Positions 52,418 through 59,373 of a stretch of 64,000 nucleotides of DNA are shown here, piece by piece. A program made the position numbers and the translations under genes. The stretch is from Campylobacterota bacterium. Lineage in GTDB: Bacteria > Bdellovibrionota > Bacteriovoracia > Bacteriovoracales > Bacteriovoracaceae. The notes under the pieces were generated by a model. It was not told where the DNA came from. It saw only the letters and a list, made by a program, of their open reading frames with translations, and searched no databases. The first letter of the stretch is position 1; each line of letters begins with the position of its first letter. Where the stretch lies: contig QNFX01000006.1 of assembly GCA_003650125.1 (NCBI GenBank), positions 1 through 64,000 on the forward strand, read 5' to 3'.

Positions 52418-52863
52418 TATCTTTCCTCGCTGGCAGTTGCAGGCCCAAATTTGGCCCTTTCTATTTTGTATTTTCTAACAGTCTTATCGAGTTGAATTTG
52501 ATGTTCATTCCTAAGCTGTTGTAGTTGGGCCTCTTGATTGGTACGAAGCCTTTCTATCTGGTCGGCATGGGTTTTTCTAAGATCAGAAAGGGTTGTCTTG
52601 GCCGCTTGTTTTTCAGTAATTACTTGCTTTTGAATTTTACCTTGAAACTTTTTAACCTTGTTCTCTTGTCTTTCTTTTAATCCATTAAGCTGGAGGTAGT
52701 AATCTCTTTTAACTGATTTCGCAGCTCTTTGATTTTCTTCTCTCACTTTTATTAGTTCATCTTTGTGAGACCGTCTCATATCTCGAACATTACGTACGTG
52801 ACGCGCGTCTTCAGCAGCTCTTGAATTTTGATTAACGGTTGCTACATGTCTACTAGTGCTCAT
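52417..52863 (-). CDS. Coiled-coil protein, partner of the FliG-C-like gene
   Basis: 148 residues, nearly all alpha-helical and very rich in Arg, Lys, Gln and Glu, with heptad-like spacing through residues 15-140 (RRSHKDELIKVREENQRAAK, QLNGLKERQENKVKKFQ, IERLRTNQEAQLQQLRN). No cysteines, no membrane segment. It resembles FliJ-like or MotB-associated stalk coiled coils only in composition. Its stop overlaps the start of the FliG-C-like gene, so the two likely act together. Confidence 0.7.
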   Translation of the reverse strand: MSTSRHVATVNQNSRAAEDARHVRNVRDMRRSHKDELIKVREENQRAAKSVKRDYYLQLNGLKERQENKVKKFQGKIQKQVITEKQAAKTTLSDLRKTHADQIERLRTNQEAQLQQLRNEHQIQLDKTVRKYKIERAKFGPATASEER

Positions 52864-52931
52864 AGTCCTTCTATTTTACCTATGTTTCTTATATGATACG
52901 CCCGATCGAAAACAATTGGAGGGAGGAAAAT

Positions 52932-54107
52932 ATGTCTAATACTGGAAAAATTTATTTAGTATCAGGGAAAAGGACCCCTTTCGGTTCATTTGGTGGATCG
53001 TTAACTAAGATTAGGCCGGTTGATTTAGCAGTTAATGCCACTAAGGGGATGCTGGAAGAAATAGGTCTCTCTCCTGAGAAGATCAATCAGGTAATCTTAG
53101 GTAATGTGGTTCCCTCTTCTACAGATACAATGTATGGCGGAAGACATTTGGCACTAAAAGCAGGAATGCTTGAATCAACTCCCGGTATAACGATCAATCG
53201 GTTATGCGGTTCCGGAATTGAGGCGATACTCTCGGCCTTTAACTTAATTAAACTGGGGAAAGCAGAATGTATATTGGCCTCTGGTACTGAAAATATGTCT
53301 ATGGTTCCCCATCTTACTTATGGAGCGCGATTTGGAACCAAATATGGTGCTTTAAAATCTGTTGATATGCTACTTGATGCTCTTACTGACCAATACAGCA
53401 ATACTCCCATGGGAATCACTGCTGAAAATTTGGCAGAAATGTATAAAATTACCAGGGATGAATGTGAGGAATTTTCTTTAAACTCTCATCAAAAGGCGGC
53501 CAAGGCCTATAAGGATAATTTACTTCAGGGTGAGATTTCACCAGTTGCCTTAAAAAAGGGAGAGCTAACTCGCGATGAGCATTTGCGAGAAGACGTCTCG
53601 CTTGAAGGGATGAGAAAACTTAGGCCTAATTTTAAAGCTGATGGAGTTGTCACCGCTGCCACAGCTTCTGGAATTGTTGATGGTGCGGCTTCAGTGCTCG
53701 TGGCCTCGGAGAGTTTTGTGGAAAAAGAAGGACTGACTCCACTTGCCGAAATTATAGATGGCCATACGTTAGGGGTGAATCCTAAAATTATGGGTATAGG
53801 TCCTGTACCGGTAATTAGAGAGATGATGGATAAAAATAATTTAAAGTTAGAAGATATAAATCTTTTTGAAATCAATGAGGCCTTTGCTGCCCAGGCCTTG
53901 GCCGTATCAAAGGAGCTAAACCTTGATCCAGCGATTTTAAATATTTGGGGAGGGGCCGTAGCATTCGGTCATCCTTTAGGGGCGACAGGTGTTAGAATAT
54001 CTCTGACCTTGGCCAGACAGTTAAAAGAGCTTAAACTAAAAAGAGGAATCGCATCAGCGTGCATTGGCGGAGGCCAGGGAATCGCAATCCTTTTAGAATC
54101 TATATAA
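52932..54107 (+). CDS. Acetyl-CoA acetyltransferase (thiolase)
   Basis: 391 residues from ATG 52932, preceded by GGAGGGAGG; the ORF start at 52893 is too early, and 391 matches the usual thiolase length. Active-site residues are Cys92 (LCGSG), His347 (GHPLGATG) and Cys377 (CIGGGQG). It could condense two acetyl-CoA or act in the reverse degradative direction; substrate length is not readable. Its stop overlaps the next gene's start (TAATG). Confidence 0.93.
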   Translation: MSNTGKIYLVSGKRTPFGSFGGSLTKIRPVDLAVNATKGMLEEIGLSPEKINQVILGNVVPSSTDTMYGGRHLALKAGMLESTPGITINRLCGSGIEAILSAFNLIKLGKAECILASGTENMSMVPHLTYGARFGTKYGALKSVDMLLDALTDQYSNTPMGITAENLAEMYKITRDECEEFSLNSHQKAAKAYKDNLLQGEISPVALKKGELTRDEHLREDVSLEGMRKLRPNFKADGVVTAATASGIVDGAASVLVASESFVEKEGLTPLAEIIDGHTLGVNPKIMGIGPVPVIREMMDKNNLKLEDINLFEINEAFAAQALAVSKELNLDPAILNIWGGAVAFGHPLGATGVRISLTLARQLKELKLKRGIASACIGGGQGIAILLESI

Positions 54108-55393
54108 TGGAAGATATAAAGTTTATAGGACTAGATATTCAGGAATACCGACGGTGGCTAAAGCTAAATATTTATAGTGTCACTTGGAAGGGTAAATATA
54201 CTAAGGAATTTGAAGAGTTCTGGTCTTTATTTTTTAGTAATAAACAAAACTTAGCTGATGTTACAAAACGTTTTGAGTTTGCGAAGTCTATTGTAAAGAT
54301 AGGCCCTTTAATCTCTTGGTTAAATTTTTTGATGGAGCGATTTTTCGCTTACACTTTCATATATAAGAAAGTATCCCTTTTAGAGCTTTCTCGGCAGTCG
54401 GGTATCCCCGTCCCTAAGATGGCCACTATCTTGAGGAACTTTTTTCTTGAGGCCTTTCCTTATTTTGATGAATATTTTAATAATGTTTTTCATGTGGGAA
54501 ATCTCGCCACTCATAATCTAAACCTTACCTTTGATAAGATCGCCAAAGAAAAAAAAATATCCAAAGATTTTTATGGGCCTGCAGATGATGACATCCTTTC
54601 GAGCTTAGAGGTTACACTCTTTGATGAGTGGCCAGTTTTTATTAAAAAATTAAAAAAACATTTGAATATATCCATAAAGGAATACAAACAGGCCAATGCC
54701 AAAAAGATAATTAAAAATAATATCGGTCCATTTTTAGAAGTAGTGGCACTTTTACTTCTAGGTTATCTTTTAGTTATGGGGACCAAAAATTTTAATAAAT
54801 GGTACGAGACAATCTTAATAGGTAAAATCGAAATCTTTGGGCCACAAAAAAAATGGGAAGATAATAAAATCCTTTTTAAAAAAGTTGATATGAAGGAGTT
54901 GGCCGAGCTTAAGGCCCCGGCCAAAAATTTGGAAGAGATTAAAGGTCTTGAAACCCAAGAGGCGGTTGATGTTGAGTTTGAAACGGAATCAGAAGTTATC
55001 CTTACTTCTTGGAAGGCCCTGCCCAAAGATTTTAATATCACCGACTTAGAACAATCGGAATATGAGGAAGTTAAAACAAGAGGAATTCGAGATACCCGCT
55101 ACGGAAGTAGAAAAATATTTAGGATAATGATGGAATCTGTTCATCCTGAAGGAACTAAGAAGAAATTAGATGATCTTTTATTAAAATATCAGGTAACCAA
55201 AGTGGATAATGTTAAACCGGGAACCTATGTGCCCGGAGGTCTTTATTATAATATTTTTGTTCCTCAGGAATTTTTAAAAGAATTCTTGGCCCAAGTTATG
55301 GAAGTTGAAGAGGCCACTTTCTATGAAACTCGTACTAAAATAAGAAATCCTCCTGGAAAAAGTAGGGTCTTTATTTGGATTAAGGGTCTCTAG
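54107..55393 (+). CDS. Unknown single-pass membrane protein
   Basis: 428 residues from ATG 54107, overlapping the thiolase stop; a longer ORF start at 54059 lies within that gene. The N-terminal 200 residues are cytoplasmic-looking and include LLELSRQSGIPVPKMATIL (about 90-108), which could be a helix-turn-helix. One membrane segment follows at about 207-227, then an acidic linker, then a C-terminal alpha-beta domain (about 325-428: VHPEGTKKKLDDLLLKYQV, GGLYYNIFVPQEFLKEFL). The layout, DNA-binding-like inside and a domain outside, resembles membrane-bound regulators, but that is inference. Confidence 0.72.
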   Translation: MEDIKFIGLDIQEYRRWLKLNIYSVTWKGKYTKEFEEFWSLFFSNKQNLADVTKRFEFAKSIVKIGPLISWLNFLMERFFAYTFIYKKVSLLELSRQSGIPVPKMATILRNFFLEAFPYFDEYFNNVFHVGNLATHNLNLTFDKIAKEKKISKDFYGPADDDILSSLEVTLFDEWPVFIKKLKKHLNISIKEYKQANAKKIIKNNIGPFLEVVALLLLGYLLVMGTKNFNKWYETILIGKIEIFGPQKKWEDNKILFKKVDMKELAELKAPAKNLEEIKGLETQEAVDVEFETESEVILTSWKALPKDFNITDLEQSEYEEVKTRGIRDTRYGSRKIFRIMMESVHPEGTKKKLDDLLLKYQVTKVDNVKPGTYVPGGLYYNIFVPQEFLKEFLAQVMEVEEATFYETRTKIRNPPGKSRVFIWIKGL

Positions 55394-55984
55394 CTACATT
55401 GAATGATCAGAAATTGAAAAAAGAGATTTTAATTTTCTAAGAGTTTTATGAGTTTTACCGAGATAGTACCACTGCCTGACAAAGCCTATTAGCATTGCAG
55501 CAATAAAGCCGTAGGAAAGTCCTGAATGAATATGTTTTGAAACAAGTCCTGTGTCATAGGCGCCGCCTAGTAAAAAAGCAAACATACCAAGAACCAACAT
55601 TAGCATGGTCCAGGGAACGGTTTGTCGCTTGCTAACGGTAGTATCATGAACAAATTGATTTACTTTTTTTAAATATGGCGCAAGATCTGCAGGAGGATTT
55701 TCAAATAATTCTTTTAGGTTAGCGCCCGAGTTTAGAATTTGGTGAATATTATTAACTAATCGCGAAACACCAATAAAATAAAACATCACAAATGCCTGAG
55801 CAAAAATAGTAAATAAAAAAGCTGCGATGGCCAATTTTATATGTGAAAAGGAAAAGCTAATCCAGCCTAAGGCAGTCATGGAGGTTGCTCCGATTAGGAG
55901 CACCATTAAAATGATTAGAGTTCTAAGTAAATAGGCCATAAAATTATCTAGCTTTTGCCTGTTTGTTTTGTTAATTTCCCCCAA
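55394..55984 (-). CDS. Four-helix membrane protein of unknown function
   Basis: 196 residues with hydrophobic segments at about 20-45, 48-72, 122-142 and 150-168, and a 40-residue cytoplasmic loop with NPPADLAPYLKKVNQFVHD. No family recognised. It converges with the 54107 gene end to end and diverges from the HEAT-like gene, 34 bases away. Confidence 0.72.
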   Translation of the reverse strand: MGEINKTNRQKLDNFMAYLLRTLIILMVLLIGATSMTALGWISFSFSHIKLAIAAFLFTIFAQAFVMFYFIGVSRLVNNIHQILNSGANLKELFENPPADLAPYLKKVNQFVHDTTVSKRQTVPWTMLMLVLGMFAFLLGGAYDTGLVSKHIHSGLSYGFIAAMLIGFVRQWYYLGKTHKTLRKLKSLFSISDHSM

Positions 55985-56018
55985 ACTATTAGCAGCGTAT
56001 TAAAAGTAATGCAAGAAA

Positions 56019-56858
56019 ATGGATAAACCTAAAAAACTTTTAGACAACCCCCTACTAGGCAGCCTTGTGATGCCTATAGCCGTAATCCTTGTGGCCTCCA
56101 TTATTATTTTTGGTGGCTCAAAGCTATTGTTTACTGAAAGATCTCATAAAGACCTAGTGTATGAAATGAAGTCTAAGACTTTTGGCAATAGATGGGTTGC
56201 TGCATTTGAGCTTTCAAAACTAATTTCTAGTTCTAGTATCCCTCAAAAAGATATTCCACAGTTAGTAGATGATTTGGCCTCTATATATAGGGTTAGCCAG
56301 GATCCAAGAACTCGAGATTTCCTTATAGTTGCCTTTGGCGCCTTAAAAAGTCCTCAGTCCTTGCCTATTCTCTCCTACTCACTACAAAAAGAGACTAATC
56401 CAAACATTTTGTTTCATACGATTGTCGCACTTGGTAATATGCCTGAAGGTGTGGAGTTTGATTGGGATGTATTAATATCTTATTTAGATCAATCAGATAA
56501 TGGTCTAAAGCATGCTGCTATATTGGCCCTGGCCAATCACCATGTGGAAGCATCTTATCCTAAAATAGAGACTCTTTTAAGCAATGAAGATCGAGGAATA
56601 CGTTTCGCAGCAGCGACTGCATTGATTTCTAGCAAGAATCAAAAGGTTATTCCTGTTTTAAAAGAGATTTTATCACTTAACCAAAATGATAAATTTAAGC
56701 CTCAAGAGTTAACTGGTCTTAAATTGAATGTTTTAAATGAGCTTGAAAAAAGCAAATGGGCAGACGTTAAAAACTTAGTTTTTAAAATGATGCAAGATGA
56801 AGAAAATATTCAATTGAAGGCCAGGGCAGAAGAGGTCTATAAAGATTTGAATAATTGA
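56019..56858 (+). CDS. Membrane-anchored HEAT-like repeat protein
   Basis: 279 residues. A membrane helix at about 13-35 (VMPIAVILVASIIIFGGSKLLF) is followed by alpha-helical repeats typical of HEAT/PBS units: NRWVAAFELSKLI, DFLIVAFGALKSPQSLPIL, HTIVALGNMP, LKHAAILALANH, and IRFAAATALISSKNQ. Such domains usually bind proteins. Directly upstream of the Rieske gene but separated by a hairpin, so its role in the respiratory complex is uncertain. Confidence 0.82.
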   Translation: MDKPKKLLDNPLLGSLVMPIAVILVASIIIFGGSKLLFTERSHKDLVYEMKSKTFGNRWVAAFELSKLISSSSIPQKDIPQLVDDLASIYRVSQDPRTRDFLIVAFGALKSPQSLPILSYSLQKETNPNILFHTIVALGNMPEGVEFDWDVLISYLDQSDNGLKHAAILALANHHVEASYPKIETLLSNEDRGIRFAAATALISSKNQKVIPVLKEILSLNQNDKFKPQELTGLKLNVLNELEKSKWADVKNLVFKMMQDEENIQLKARAEEVYKDLNN

Positions 56859-56900
56859 TTTAATTTTAACATAATTCCTTTTTAGGAAAAATTTGATAGA

Positions 56901-56919
56901 TTAAGGGCTATACCCTTAA
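56901..56919 (+). promoter_or_regulatory. Inverted repeat before the respiratory operon
   Basis: TTAAGGG (56901-56907) and CCCTTAA (56913-56919), a perfect 7-base inverted repeat with a 5-base loop, 34 bases before the Rieske start. A TTGATA at 56893 could be a -35. Either a terminator for the HEAT-like gene (no strong T tract) or an operator for the downstream operon. Confidence 0.45.
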
Positions 56920-56953
56920 TTTATGTATACCCTTGCAAAAAGGTGGAAAGGTC

Positions 56954-57457
56954 ATGAGCAAAGAGACCAAAACCAGTATTAATAGAAGAGAATTTTTTAG
57001 TTATCTAACTGTAGGTTGGATTGCGTTTACCGCTGCTGTTGCGGGCCTTCTAGGCCTCACTTTTAGGTTTACCTTTCCCAATGTCAACTTTGAGCCAGAG
57101 ATGGATTTTCTCGCCGGTGATCCCGCTGATTATGAAGAGGGGGTCGATGAAAGATGGAAGAAGAAATACGGTGTCTGGATTATTAAGTTAGAAGGGAAGC
57201 TTGCAGCTCTTTCTAATATCTGTACTCACCTAGGTTGTATTCCAAACTGGTTGGCCGGTGAAAGAAAATTTAAATGTCCTTGCCATGGATCTGGTTTTTA
57301 TCAAAACGGTATTAACTTTGAAGGGCCAGCACCAAGACCATTAGAGAGATTTAAGATAACCATGACACCAGAAGGTATTATCAAAGTAGATAAGACCAAA
57401 ATTTTTCGTCAAGAGAAAGGTCAGTGGGATAATCCAGAGTCTTATTTGAAAGTTTAA
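56954..57457 (+). CDS. petC: Rieske iron-sulfur protein
   Basis: 167 residues from ATG 56954 (AGGTGGAAAGG upstream; TTG 56933 rejected). N-terminal INRREFFSYLTVGW and a membrane helix resemble a Tat-dependent anchor, though the twin arginine is RR in NRREFF. The [2Fe-2S] ligands are Cys90 and His92 (CTHLGC) and Cys108 and His111 (CPCHGSG), with Cys95 and Cys110 forming the disulphide seen in the family. It passes electrons from quinol at the cytochrome b Qo site to cytochrome c. First of five genes for the bc-type complex. Confidence 0.94.
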   Translation: MSKETKTSINRREFFSYLTVGWIAFTAAVAGLLGLTFRFTFPNVNFEPEMDFLAGDPADYEEGVDERWKKKYGVWIIKLEGKLAALSNICTHLGCIPNWLAGERKFKCPCHGSGFYQNGINFEGPAPRPLERFKITMTPEGIIKVDKTKIFRQEKGQWDNPESYLKV

Positions 57458-57469
57458 AGGGAAGAAAAA

Positions 57470-58261
57470 ATGTTTAGAAATGGTATAGAGGGATTTGCTA
57501 AAAAAGTCCGTGAAACTCAAGTTTGGAAATCTATTTTCCGTCATGGCCCCCCAACTAATTCAAGAAATAGGGCCGCTGTAGTTGCTGGAAATGTCTTTTT
57601 ACATTTGCACCCCATAAAACTTAAAAAATCTGGAGTTCAATTAGGATATACATGGTGTATGGGAGGTCTTACCTTCTTTATCTTTTTGGCCTTAACCGTT
57701 ACGGGTGTTCTTTTAATGTTTTATTACCGGCCTACTGCCGAATACGCTTTTAATGATATTATTGCCCTTCGTGAACATGTGCCTCTTGGAATTATGAGAG
57801 AAATTCACAGATGGGGAGCGCACGCCATGGTTATTACTGTTTGGCTGCATATGTTTAGAGTCTTTATGACAGGATCTTATAAACCCCCAAGAGAGTTTAA
57901 CTGGGGTATTGGTGTTATCCTTTTAATTTTGACACTACTTTTATCTTTTACAGGATATCTTCTTCCTTGGGATCAACTGGCCATATGGGCGATTACAGTT
58001 GGTTCTAATATGGCCAAGGCCACTCCTTTTCTAGGGCATGGTGGTCCTGGCGCAGCTTTGGCGCAAATAGGCGATTTTGTCATGGTTTCTGATAAAAATG
58101 ATGTCCGTTTCCAACTTTTGGCCGGACGTTTTGTCGGAGAACCTGCGCTACTTAGATTTTACATCCTTCATTGTGTTTTTATTCCACTGGTAGTGGGAGT
58201 TTTAATTGCAATTCACTTTTGGAGAGTAAGAAAGGATGGCGGGATTTCGGCCCCACTTTAA
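57470..58261 (+). CDS. petB: Cytochrome b, N-terminal (b6-like) subunit
   Basis: 263 residues with four or five membrane helices. The first haem-ligand helix has REIHRWGAHAMVITVWLHMFRVF; a later LLSFTGYLLPWDQLAIWA is a cytochrome b signature, and the last helix holds ILHCVFIPLVVGVLIAIHFW. The four haem-binding His are present. The C-terminal three helices are in a separate protein, so this is the split b6/IV arrangement, not a single cytochrome b. Eighteen bases to the next gene. Confidence 0.93.
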   Translation: MFRNGIEGFAKKVRETQVWKSIFRHGPPTNSRNRAAVVAGNVFLHLHPIKLKKSGVQLGYTWCMGGLTFFIFLALTVTGVLLMFYYRPTAEYAFNDIIALREHVPLGIMREIHRWGAHAMVITVWLHMFRVFMTGSYKPPREFNWGIGVILLILTLLLSFTGYLLPWDQLAIWAITVGSNMAKATPFLGHGGPGAALAQIGDFVMVSDKNDVRFQLLAGRFVGEPALLRFYILHCVFIPLVVGVLIAIHFWRVRKDGGISAPL

Positions 58262-58278
58262 ATCACTAAGAGGAAGTT

Positions 58279-59358
58279 ATGATTAAAGAGTTTATCAACT
58301 ACATTTCAGATCCCATAAGGTCTTTTCCTATAGTTACGATTCTGTTTATTTTGCAAATGAAGTATTATCGTACCTTTGGAACTAAAAAGTTCTATTTTTG
58401 GCTTATGATCATAGGTATCCCCCTAGTTTTTTTAGCGGCCACAGATCCGAACTTTTTATTAATTTTAACTTGGCCGGATAATGTTCCTATCTCTCTTTTA
58501 ATATTATCTCTTGGTTTTTTTACTTGGCTTAGTTTTCATAAAGCGGCAGTAAATGATGCGCGAATTGAAGCGGGAGAACCACCAGTTGAAGGAACTCCGG
58601 AGATGAGAGAAAAGGTTTGGTGTTGGCCTAATCTTGTCTACACAGAACTATTTATGAGTATTGCCGCCACAGTTTTTTTAATTGGTTGGGCGATTATTTT
58701 CAAGGCACCACTAGAAGAACCGGCCAACCCTACTTGGGCGCCAAACCCTGCGAAGGCCCCCTGGTACTTTTTGGGACTTCAGGAAATGCTTGTCTACTTT
58801 GATCCTTGGATGGCGGGAGTTGTGCTTCCGGGAATTATCGTTGTAGGTCTTTTGGCCATTCCTTATATCGACACCAACCCTAAAGGAAATGGTTACTACA
58901 CGATTAAAGAAAGGCCTATGGCCATGGGGCTATTTCTTTTTGGTTTCTTAGTTTTATGGATCTTTTTAATTATTATTGGGGTCTTCATGAGAGGTCCAAA
59001 CTGGACCTTTTATGGGCCATTTGAATATTGGGATTTCCACAAGGTTGAAGCGGCATTTAATATTAACCTATCAGAATTTTTCTGGGTTAAAGGTCTTAAT
59101 ATGCCTATGCCAAAAAACATTCTCCTAAGAGAGATTGTAGGGATAGTTTTGACCATCGGATATTTAATCCTTCCAGGAACTCTCTTTCTCAGAATGAAGC
59201 AAGGGAAAGAGATGCTTTCAAAAATTGGAAATATTCGTTATTACCTTTTAGTTTTTCTAGTCCTGACCATGGGGACGTTACCTATAAAGATGGTTTTAAG
59301 ATGGCTATTTAGTTTGAAATACATAATTGCCATGCCGGAATTTGAATTTAATTTGTAG
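58279..59358 (+). CDS. petD: Cytochrome b C-terminal subunit (subunit IV-like)
   Basis: 359 residues, longer than subunit IV of b6f, with several extra membrane helices. The region equivalent to the Qo-site PEWY motif reads NPAKAPWYFLGLQEML at about 156-171, so the Glu position is Pro here. The first 100 residues and last 80 residues contain further hydrophobic helices. AGAGGAAG precedes the start. Forms the bc-type complex with the Rieske and b subunits. Confidence 0.88.
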   Translation: MIKEFINYISDPIRSFPIVTILFILQMKYYRTFGTKKFYFWLMIIGIPLVFLAATDPNFLLILTWPDNVPISLLILSLGFFTWLSFHKAAVNDARIEAGEPPVEGTPEMREKVWCWPNLVYTELFMSIAATVFLIGWAIIFKAPLEEPANPTWAPNPAKAPWYFLGLQEMLVYFDPWMAGVVLPGIIVVGLLAIPYIDTNPKGNGYYTIKERPMAMGLFLFGFLVLWIFLIIIGVFMRGPNWTFYGPFEYWDFHKVEAAFNINLSEFFWVKGLNMPMPKNILLREIVGIVLTIGYLILPGTLFLRMKQGKEMLSKIGNIRYYLLVFLVLTMGTLPIKMVLRWLFSLKYIIAMPEFEFNL

Positions 59359-59373
59359 AGAAAGGGTTTTAAA

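Noticed and set aside
52893-52931. N-terminal extension of the thiolase
   Set aside because: The strong GGAGGGAGG site and the family length both support ATG 52932.
53525-53875. 116-residue minus-strand ORF inside thiolase
   Set aside because: Antisense shadow of a conserved enzyme; Ser/Pro-rich translation.
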